Shown: positions 8,376 through 13,233 of the stretch, one piece after another
How the letters are laid out: every line of letters begins with the position of its first letter
Numbering within the stretch: the first letter of the stretch is position 1
Assembly: GCA_046727955.1 (NCBI GenBank)
Contig: JBKPDO010000355.1
Coordinates: forward strand, 1-13,233
Length of the DNA stretch: 13,233 nucleotides
Reading direction: 5' to 3'
DNA from: DASVXQ01 sp046727955
Lineage (GTDB): Bacteria; Actinomycetota; CALGFH01
Translations under genes and position numbers: made by a program
Notes under the pieces: generated by a model
What the model saw: the letters and a program-made list of their open reading frames with translations, nothing else
Databases searched by the model: none
Told to the model about the DNA's origin: nothing

Positions 8376-9566
8376 TCACTCCCCGACGCGGATCAGCAGC
8401 GCGTCACCCTGGCCGCCGCCGCCGCACAGCGCCGCCGCGCCAAGGCCGCCACCGCGCCGCCGCAGCTCGAGGGCGAGCGTGAGCACCAGCCGGGCACCGC
8501 TCGCGCCGATCGGGTGGCCGAGCGCGACCGCACCGCCGTTGACGTTGACGATGCCCTCGTCCAGGCCCAGCTCCCGGGTGGACTGCACCGCGACGCCGGC
8601 GAACGCCTCGTTGATCTCCACCAGGTCCAGGTCGGCCACGCCCACGCCGGCGCGGGTGCAGGCGTCCTGGATCGCCCGCGAGGGCTGGGAGTGCAGGGTG
8701 GTGTCGGGACCGGCGACCGTGCCGTAGGAGACGATCGAGGCGAGCACTGGCAGACCCTCGGCGGCGGCGCGCTCGCGCGAGGTGACTACCACGGCGGCGC
8801 CGCCGTCGGAGATCTGCGAGGCGTTGCCGGCGGTGATGGTGCCCTCCGGCGAGAACGAGGGGCGCAGCTTGGCCAGCCCCTCGACGGTGGTGCCCGGGCG
8901 GATGCCCTCGTCCTCCTCGACCAGCACCGGCTCGCCCTTGCGCCGCGGAACCAGCAGGGGCGCGATCTCCTCGCGCAGCGCGCCCTTGGCCGCCGTGGCG
9001 GCGCGCTCGTGGGAGCGGGCCGCCCACTCGTCCTGCACCGTTCGGTCGATGCCGAGCCGCTGGTTGGCCCGGTCGGAGAGCCCACCCATGTGGACGTCGT
9101 CGAAGGCGTCCCAGAGGCCGTCGTGAATCATGACGTCGACCAGCTCGGCGTGCCCCATGCGCACCCCCCAGCGCGCGGCGGGCACGAGGTAGGGCGCGTT
9201 GCTCATCGACTCCATGCCACCAGCCACCAGCAGCCCAGCGTGGCCGAGCTCGACGTACTGCGCGGCCGTGGCGATGGCGTTGCTGCCCGACAGGCAAACC
9301 TTGTTGACGGTGAGCGCGGGCACGGTCATCGGCACCCCGGCGCGGACCGCTGCCTGGCGGGCGGTGATCTGGCCCTGGCCTGCCTGGAGCACGTGGCCCA
9401 TCACTACGTGCTCGACCCGGTCGGGGGTCACGCCAGCCCGCTCGCAGGCCGCGGCGATGGCGTGACCACCCAGCTCGACCGCCCGCAGCGAGGACAGCGC
9501 CCCGCCGAACCGGCCGATCGGCGTGCGCGCGCCGGCGCAGATGACGGGTTGGGTGCGCTCGAACAT
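8376..9566 (-). CDS. Acetyl-CoA C-acyltransferase (thiolase)
   Basis: Thiolase II-like enzyme of 396 residues that cleaves 3-ketoacyl-CoA to acetyl-CoA plus a shortened acyl-CoA, or runs the reverse condensation. The nucleophile is Cys91 in NKVCLSGSNAI. NEAFA (319-323), GGAVALGHPIGASGAR (344-359, His351) and the C-terminal CGGGGQGDA (Cys381) complete the active site. The Leu after the nucleophilic Cys, where Ala or Ser is commoner, is a small variation. The start is the ATG at 9566 with GGGAGA about 8 bases upstream; the frame runs on to 10304, but those residues are antisense to the GNAT gene. It is divergent from the GNAT-epimerase pair and followed by meaB. It fits beta-oxidation with the hydratase and ETF here. 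Biosynthetic versus degradative use cannot be decided from sequence. Confidence 0.95.
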   Translation of the reverse strand: MFERTQPVICAGARTPIGRFGGALSSLRAVELGGHAIAAACERAGVTPDRVEHVVMGHVLQAGQGQITARQAAVRAGVPMTVPALTVNKVCLSGSNAIATAAQYVELGHAGLLVAGGMESMSNAPYLVPAARWGVRMGHAELVDVMIHDGLWDAFDDVHMGGLSDRANQRLGIDRTVQDEWAARSHERAATAAKGALREEIAPLLVPRRKGEPVLVEEDEGIRPGTTVEGLAKLRPSFSPEGTITAGNASQISDGGAAVVVTSRERAAAEGLPVLASIVSYGTVAGPDTTLHSQPSRAIQDACTRAGVGVADLDLVEINEAFAGVAVQSTRELGLDEGIVNVNGGAVALGHPIGASGARLVLTLALELRRRGGGLGAAALCGGGGQGDALLIRVGE

Positions 9567-9580
9567 GTGCGGCTCTCCCT

Positions 9581-9612
9581 GGTCCCTCGAGTCCTCGGTC
9601 CCTCGAGTCCTC
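9581..9612. repeat. 16-bp tandem duplication in divergent promoter region
   Basis: GGTCCCTCGAGTCCTC occurs twice without a gap (9581-9596 and 9597-9612) in the 81-base space between the thiolase and GNAT starts. Each unit contains the palindrome CTCGAG. It could be a pair of regulator sites or simply a slippage duplication. Confidence 0.6.
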
Positions 9613-9635
9613 CCCGAGTCTACCGCCCGCCCCTG

Positions 9636-9641
9636 TAGGCT
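9636..9641 (+). promoter_or_regulatory. Candidate leaderless promoter -10 for the GNAT gene
   Basis: TAGGCT fits TANNNT, is preceded by TG, and ends 6 bases before the ATG at 9648. Transcription would then start at or next to the ATG. No Shine-Dalgarno sequence is present, which agrees with a leaderless message as is common in actinobacteria. Confidence 0.5.
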
Positions 9642-9647
9642 TTGGCG

Positions 9648-10373
9648 ATGCGACTCGGCTTCGTTCACGCCTGTGAGCAGAACCACATGCACCTGTCGAC
9701 CGTCGGCGGCGGCTCGGTGGTCCAGCTGGAGTCGGGCAAGGCGGTCACCAACCCCCTCGACCCGGTGTTCGTCTACAACTTCGTCTTCGGCGTACGCCGG
9801 GCCCTCGACCTGGACGGCGCGGCGCACGCGTTCCGGGCCGCCGGCCGCGACTACGTCCACGTGCTCGCCTCGCCGAGCTCCCATCGTGGCCTGCCCGAGG
9901 CGCTCGACGGGCTCGGCTTCCGCCAGGCCGAGACGCAGTCGTACCGCTGGACACCGGGCACGGAGGCGGGCGCTCCCGGCCTCCTCGAGCTCGGGCCCGA
10001 CCGCCACGACGAATTCCTGGAGATCTACCACTCGGCCTGGGGCCTGGCCGGCCCGTCGCCGCGGGACGAAGTGGTGCGGCGGCGGCTGGCGGACGCGCGC
10101 AGCCGCGCCTACCGGAGCGCCGACGGGAAGGGCGCCTTCCTGCTGTTCACGGCCGGCACCACCACCCAGCTCGCCCACCTTGGCGTCACCGCTGACGCGC
10201 AGGGACGGGGGCTGGGCAGTCGCATGCTGAAGCTCGCCTCCGGCCTGGTCTCCCAGGGGCGGCCGCTGTGGCTGTTCACCGAGCGCGGCGGTGCCGGCGA
10301 CCACGGCGCGGACGCCGCCGGCTTCCAGCTCGCCTACACCGCCGAGGACTGGATGTTGGACCTGCCAGCCTGA
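9648..10373 (+). CDS. GNAT-family N-acetyltransferase
   Basis: Predicted acetyl-CoA-dependent acyltransferase of 241 residues. The C-terminal part carries the GNAT core, HLGVTADAQGRGLGSRML, with the pyrophosphate-binding QGRGLG at about 185-190, followed by an alpha helix and the late strand PLWLFTE. The N-terminal ~110 residues are less typical and may form a second, degenerate GNAT-like half or a substrate-binding region. I chose the ATG at 9648 over the in-frame TTG at 9642 because of the TAGGCT box placed for a leaderless start. The epimerase gene begins 22 bases downstream, so the two are probably one operon. The acceptor (amine, protein lysine or small molecule) cannot be told. Control of acyl-CoA enzymes by acetylation is possible only by association. 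Confidence 0.85.
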   Translation: MRLGFVHACEQNHMHLSTVGGGSVVQLESGKAVTNPLDPVFVYNFVFGVRRALDLDGAAHAFRAAGRDYVHVLASPSSHRGLPEALDGLGFRQAETQSYRWTPGTEAGAPGLLELGPDRHDEFLEIYHSAWGLAGPSPRDEVVRRRLADARSRAYRSADGKGAFLLFTAGTTTQLAHLGVTADAQGRGLGSRMLKLASGLVSQGRPLWLFTERGGAGDHGADAAGFQLAYTAEDWMLDLPA

Positions 10374-10395
10374 GCCCTCTCCGCGAAGGAGTCCC

Positions 10396-10818
10396 GTGCA
10401 GATCGATCACCTGGACCACGTCGGCATCGCGGTCAACGACCTCCGCACCGCGCGCGCCTTCTATGAGGACGTGCTCGGGCTGGAGACGGCCCATGAGGAG
10501 GTCATCGAGGACCAAGGCGTGCGCGAGGTGCTCTATCGCCTGGGGCCTGCCTGGGTGCAGCTCGTCGCTCCGCTCGGGCCCGACACCCCGGTTGGCAGGT
10601 TCCTGGCCAAGCGGGGCGAGGGGCTGCATCACGTCGGGTATTCTGTCGCAAACGTCGCGACTACCCTCAACGACCTGCGGAACTCTGGCGTGGAAGTGAT
10701 CGACGAGGTCCCCCGCATCGGCTCTGGCGGGACCATTGTTGCCTTCGTGCATCCCAAGAGCGCGCACGGGGTGCTGATCGAGCTGGTCGAAGAGGGCAGC
10801 GGCCACCGCGGAACCTGA
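10396..10818 (+). CDS. mce: Methylmalonyl-CoA epimerase (VOC family)
   Basis: Interconverts (S)- and (R)-methylmalonyl-CoA between propionyl-CoA carboxylase and the mutase. The 140-residue product has two beta-alpha-beta-beta-beta modules. The four metal ligands known from the Propionibacterium enzyme are all present: His8 (DHVGIAV), Gln55 (AWVQLVAP), His79 (LHHVGYSV) and Glu129 (VLIELVE). The start is a GTG at 10396 with AAGGAG 4 bases upstream; the longer frame from 10291 overlaps the GNAT gene and is rejected. It lies 22 bases after the GNAT gene. The presence of an epimerase implies a methylmalonyl-CoA route in this organism, although the nearby mutase looks isobutyryl-CoA specific, so the true methylmalonyl-CoA mutase may be elsewhere. 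Other VOC functions are less likely given the ligand set. Confidence 0.93.
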   Translation: MQIDHLDHVGIAVNDLRTARAFYEDVLGLETAHEEVIEDQGVREVLYRLGPAWVQLVAPLGPDTPVGRFLAKRGEGLHHVGYSVANVATTLNDLRNSGVEVIDEVPRIGSGGTIVAFVHPKSAHGVLIELVEEGSGHRGT

Positions 10819-10938
10819 CGCGACCATCGGAACCTGACCCACGCCGGCGGACCACGCCGGCGCGCGTGGGCTCACCGACCCGGAGGCCGGCGAGCCCACG
10901 CCGCGAGAGCGCCCTTTCCGCGCCGCCTTTCCGCGCCG
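10809..10938. repeat. Cluster of short direct and inverted repeats after the epimerase gene
   Basis: The stretch holds three direct repeats. CGGAACCTGAC occurs at 10809-10819 (spanning the epimerase stop) and 10828-10838. CCACGCCGGCG occurs at 10839-10849 and 10852-10862. CCTTTCCGCGCCG occurs in tandem at 10913-10925 and 10926-10938. GCGTGGGCTC (10864-10873) pairs perfectly with GAGCCCACGC (10892-10901), while its GCGTGGG part can instead pair with CCCACGC at 10838-10844. No T-run follows. This may be the epimerase 3' end and the junction with the recombinase-bearing segment; attachment sites may lie here, but none can be proven. Confidence 0.6.
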
Positions 10939-10974
10939 CGGAGAAGGGCGAGGGGGGCAAGGGCCGGTCCCCTG

Positions 10975-10983
10975 TGCTATGAT
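10975..10983 (+). promoter_or_regulatory. Extended -10 promoter for the serine recombinase
   Basis: TGC followed by TATGAT makes an extended -10 box, with TATGAT at 10978-10983, 33 bases before the recombinase ATG. A GGAGG ribosome site lies 5 bases before that ATG. No good -35 is seen, as is usual for extended -10 promoters. Confidence 0.6.
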
Positions 10984-11016
10984 ACAGCGCACAACGCCGC
11001 GCACCACGGAGGCACC

Positions 11017-12426
11017 ATGAGCAGGATCGTTGCACTGGCCAGAGTCTCAACGGTGGAACAAGATCCCGAGACGCAACGCCGCATGCTCGAGCAAGCCGGC
11101 GTGCCACCAGCAAACATCATCGAACGCGAACTATCCAGCGTCAGCAAGGAGTGGAAGCGCGAGCGTGACGCGGTACTGGCAACGCTGAAGCATGGTGACA
11201 CACTCGTCATCCAACGCTATGACCGGCTTGGGCGCAGCCTGACAGACCTTGTCGATACCATCACGGCGCTACGTGACCGCGGCGTGGTCGTAAAATCGCT
11301 GACCGAAGGCTTTGACCTATCGACTGCCACCGGCCGATTCATCTTCAACGTGCTCGCCTCCGCGGCGCAGTTCGAGCGCGAGCTGACCATCGAACGGACC
11401 ACCACAACCCTTCGCACAAAGATCGAGGCTGGACAGGTTGTGACGGGTCCGAGACTCTACGGATTCGCAGACGACGGCGTTACGCACATTGAGCACGAAG
11501 TCATCATCATCCACGAGGTTGTTCGTCGCGTCCTATCTGGCGAGTCCATCCACAGTGTTGTGGATGACCTGAACACACGCGAGATTCCCACAGCAACCGG
11601 CGGAAGCTGGCGCCGCTATGGGTTGCGCGAGCTGCTACGCAACCCACGACTCGCAGGACTCCACAGCTATAAGGGAACCATCCTCGGACCCGGGAATTGG
11701 GAGCCGATCATCAGCCTCGAAGAACGAGACGCGATCCTCGCTCGGCTACCGCGCTTCAAGGGCCGCGGTGTTGGTGGTGGTGCGCCAGTCCGCTATGCTT
11801 ACTCCGGCGTGCTGACTTGCGATGTCTGTAAGACTGGACGGATCATCGGTAACTCACGCGGCGCATCGCGCATCTACTACGGCTGCGGCAACCCGAAGTG
11901 CCACAAGACCACGATCAGCGCTGCGTTGCTCGAGCGCGATTTGAACATCGCGGTTCTGCCCAAGCTCCTAGATCCCGCCTTTGTCGAACGTATCGCTACG
12001 GCGGCCGGCGGTGATCCCTCACTAGGTGCGCGGCTGGCGGAGGATCGGCAAAAGCTCGTGCGACTGGCACGGCAGTTTGGCGAAAACAAGTTCAGCGAGG
12101 ATGAATGGCTGGCCATGCGCGAGCCAATCGAGCGCCGCATTCGTGCCGCAGAAGAGCAACAGGCGAATCAGCCGAATCAGGCGCTCATCGCGGCGCTGCA
12201 AGCGTTCAGGAAGTACGAGCATCTGACAATTGATGAACTAGAACAGCTCGAGGATGAGACTGGTAAAGAGATTGATACGCCGCTAGCGCGATGGCTCGCT
12301 ATGCCGGCCGAGCAACGCCGGCAGATTCTCAGGCTAATCGTTGATCGCGGCGTACTGAAGCCTGCCACGGGACAGAAGACGAGTCGTGGCACACGCGAGA
12401 TACGAGTGCGCGTGACGTTCAGATAG
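11017..12426 (+). CDS. Large serine recombinase (site-specific integrase)
   Basis: The 469-residue enzyme cuts and rejoins DNA at attachment sites through a 5'-phosphoserine link. The N-terminal resolvase domain (1-130) has ALARVSTVEQ with nucleophile Ser11 and Arg9, then RYDRLGRS with Arg70 and Arg73, and the ATGRFIFNVLASAAQFE helix. The recombinase domain follows (about 143-250, YGFADDG ... LRELLRNPRLAGLHSYKG). Next is a zinc ribbon (Cys268, Cys271, Cys290, Cys295), a helical coiled-coil insert (about 320-415) and a basic tail. Size is close to phage and integrative-element integrases of about 450-500 residues. The gene has clearly lower GC and more varied codons than the metabolic genes, which indicates transfer. 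The start is the ATG at 11017 with GGAGG upstream. All catalytic residues are intact. A role as integrase rather than invertase is inferred from domain content. Confidence 0.95.
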   Translation: MSRIVALARVSTVEQDPETQRRMLEQAGVPPANIIERELSSVSKEWKRERDAVLATLKHGDTLVIQRYDRLGRSLTDLVDTITALRDRGVVVKSLTEGFDLSTATGRFIFNVLASAAQFERELTIERTTTTLRTKIEAGQVVTGPRLYGFADDGVTHIEHEVIIIHEVVRRVLSGESIHSVVDDLNTREIPTATGGSWRRYGLRELLRNPRLAGLHSYKGTILGPGNWEPIISLEERDAILARLPRFKGRGVGGGAPVRYAYSGVLTCDVCKTGRIIGNSRGASRIYYGCGNPKCHKTTISAALLERDLNIAVLPKLLDPAFVERIATAAGGDPSLGARLAEDRQKLVRLARQFGENKFSEDEWLAMREPIERRIRAAEEQQANQPNQALIAALQAFRKYEHLTIDELEQLEDETGKEIDTPLARWLAMPAEQRRQILRLIVDRGVLKPATGQKTSRGTREIRVRVTFR

Positions 12427-12427
12427 G

Positions 12428-12475
12428 ACGGGCACGGCGGGCAGCGCAGATGATGAAAAGCTACCCGCCGCCCGT
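12428..12475. terminator. Convergent hairpin after the recombinase gene
   Basis: ACGGGC (12428-12433) and GGCGGG (12436-12441) pair with GCCCGT (12470-12475) and CCCGCC (12464-12469), leaving a two-base bulge; AGC/GCT inside adds three pairs. The hairpin begins just after the recombinase stop and lies past the stop of the minus-strand ORF at 12506. It could therefore terminate transcription from both sides. A T-run is absent, so termination strength is uncertain. Confidence 0.5.
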
Positions 12476-12505
12476 ATCCCGACAGTGGCCACCCTGCCGG
12501 AATCC

Positions 12506-12685
12506 TTAATAGATGGTTCGCATCCTCCGCGGACGCTTGCTCGGCTCCATGAAGGCGCGAAACTCGAGCGCCACCCTGCCAGCCGCCCGCAAGGATTGCC
12601 GCTCCTGGATCGCTCGGCGCTCATGTGCCGGCAGCAAAAATCCATCAGGGCTGAACAGTTCGTTATAGTTAAGACCGTCGTTCAC
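12506..12685 (-). CDS. Small hypothetical protein of the mobile segment
   Basis: A 59-residue basic protein beginning VNDGLNYNELFSPDGF and ending PRRMRTIY. I do not recognise it. The GTG at 12685 has GGAGG exactly 7 bases upstream, which favours it over the in-frame GTG at 12691, where the spacing would be 1. Its GTG overlaps the stop of the preceding minus-strand frame (GTGA), a hallmark of translational coupling. The C-terminus is rich in Arg and Lys, so nucleic-acid binding is conceivable but unproven. It runs convergently to the recombinase. The good ribosome site and coupling argue that it is or was a real gene. Overlapping frames on the opposite strand look like shadows. Confidence 0.5.
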   Translation of the reverse strand: MNDGLNYNELFSPDGFLLPAHERRAIQERQSLRAAGRVALEFRAFMEPSKRPRRMRTIY

Positions 12686-12876
12686 AACCACGCCTCCACT
12701 TCGTATTTTCCTTCCATCAGGTCAGCAACAGTCGCCTGGCGCAAGCGGTCGAACGGTTGCTCGGCCGTGTCGCGCTCGGCCTACGGCGACTCATCATCGT
12801 CGTTGCCGCGCTGCAGGATCACGACAGAGCTTGGTGCGTGGCGACGGCGCAGCCTGGAGAGTAGTGAATGAAGCAT
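12682..12876 (-). pseudogene. Small ORF interrupted by an in-frame amber codon
   Basis: From ATGs at 12879/12876 (AAAGGG just upstream) the frame reads 31-32 residues rich in Arg and then acidic (RGNDDDESP) to a TAG at 12783-12781. It then continues open for 32 residues (AERDTAEQPFDRLRQATVAD..., ending EVEAWL) to a TGA at 12684-12682. Both halves read like one small protein of about 65 residues, and the end overlaps the start of the next ORF. It may be a decayed gene with a nonsense mutation. Alternatives are a short gene ending at the amber codon, or a downstream gene starting at the ATG at 12717. No known family is recognised. Confidence 0.4.
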
Positions 12877-12913
12877 CATATTCCCTTTCAAGGTTTGTTA
12901 CTAGGTTTTGGGT

Positions 12914-13166
12914 TCACCAAGGCCGGCTATGCACGCCGCACGCGCAACGCTCGCCAGCGTGGCAGCCAAGCTCGGCGCAAACATGCTCGACATGGACAGG
13001 CGCGGGCTTGTGTGCCGATTTGAGCCCGCCAGCGGACTCGTTACAGCGCGCGTGTGAATAGCCAAGGTAGGTGATCCCGTTATCGGCGTGGTCTAGTACT
13101 CCAGCCGTAGATCGTGATCTTGCTGGGCAGGGCGCTGGGGCAGGTCCGGCCGTCGAGTAGACAAGG
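12914..13166 (-). pseudogene. HNH endonuclease remnant, frameshifted and truncated
   Basis: The minus-strand frame ending at 12914 contains LDHADNGITYLGYSHARCN, then ESAGGLKS, and ends HSRPW. This matches the compact HNH nucleases of actinobacteria and their phages, which have DH...D...YLG..H..CN and an SRxW-like end. Upstream of about 13106 the same frame loses resemblance. The neighbouring frame reads GRTCPSALPSKITIYGW, which would fit as the preceding segment, so a one-base shift near 13100-13106 probably broke the gene. The first Cys pair also looks damaged, as no CxxC is visible. The gene appears cut at about 13167 by the inverted repeat. Such nucleases often belong to phage packaging regions or mobile elements, in keeping with the recombinase nearby. 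Confidence 0.55.
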
Positions 13167-13224
13167 GCGGCCACCGCTGATCATCTGGTGGTATGTGGAC
13201 AACCAAAGATCAGACGGTGGCCGC
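13167..13224. repeat. Long inverted repeat at window end, possible mobile-element edge
   Basis: GCGGCCACCGCTGATC (13167-13182) pairs with GATCAG-A-CGGTGGCCGC (13208-13224), a 16-bp stem with one bulged A and a 25-base loop. It sits where the HNH remnant stops being readable. An ATG at 13193 inside the loop opens a plus-strand frame (MWTTKDQTVAAGH) to the window edge, and a GTG frame also stays open. It may be the end of an insertion element with its gene start or promoter. Too little is visible to name a family. Confidence 0.45.
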
Positions 13225-13233
13225 GGGCCACAG

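Noticed and set aside
9567..10304. N-terminal extension of the thiolase frame
   Set aside because: The extension is antisense to the GNAT gene; the ATG at 9566 has a ribosome site and begins the normal thiolase N-terminus.
12334..12645. Minus-strand open frame of 103 codons overlapping the recombinase end
   Set aside because: It overlaps the recombinase C-terminus and the convergent hairpin, and competes with the coupled, ribosome-site-bearing ORF at 12506-12685.
12485..12871. Plus-strand open frame of 128 codons after the recombinase
   Set aside because: It has no ribosome site, no recognisable motif, and is antisense to the better-supported small minus-strand ORFs.

Overview
This window comes from a very high-GC bacterium, most likely an actinomycetote. 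Signs are GTG/TTG starts with strong GGAGG-type ribosome sites, TANNNT boxes sitting directly before start codons, and a gene set typical of actinobacterial acyl-CoA metabolism. No rRNA, tRNA or CRISPR array is present. The species cannot be named from the sequence.

Positions 1-10,818 are a chromosomal block for branched/odd-chain acyl-CoA oxidation and B12-dependent acyl-CoA rearrangement. On the minus strand, reading right to left: thiolase (9566-8376) then the mutase-chaperone GTPase MeaB (about 8312-7269); an acyl-CoA mutase large subunit (6420-4732) then enoyl-CoA hydratase (4625-3840); and etfB (2390-1605), etfA (1544-591) and an unrecognised gene that leaves the window at position 1. 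On the plus strand lie a GalT-like nucleotidyltransferase (2684-3769), a shortened eIF-2B-like protein (6529-7179), a GNAT acetyltransferase (9648-10373) and methylmalonyl-CoA epimerase (10396-10818). Together they would oxidise acyl-CoAs (ETF takes the electrons from acyl-CoA dehydrogenases, then hydratase and thiolase) and rearrange the skeleton (epimerase, mutase, MeaB). The mutase has the Phe/Gln active-site pair known from isobutyryl-CoA mutase. Its cobalamin-binding subunit is not in the window.

The most unusual non-coding signal is a ~114-bp element present twice in the same orientation, upstream of etfB (2476-2589) and at the 5' end of meaB (8240-8353). Each copy has a 16-bp inverted repeat around a loop of exactly 45 bases. 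The two copies differ in the stem by compensatory changes, and each carries a perfect CAAACGTTTG palindrome. This suggests a shared structured leader RNA, an operator, or a dispersed structured repeat.

From about 10,819 the composition changes to lower GC with repeats and hairpins, followed by a large serine recombinase (11017-12426, plus). Beyond a strong convergent hairpin, the minus strand holds small or decayed genes: a 59-codon ORF, a small ORF split by an amber codon, and a frameshifted HNH nuclease remnant. The last 67 bases contain a long inverted repeat that may be the edge of another mobile element. This right end is read as a decayed integrative element or prophage remnant.
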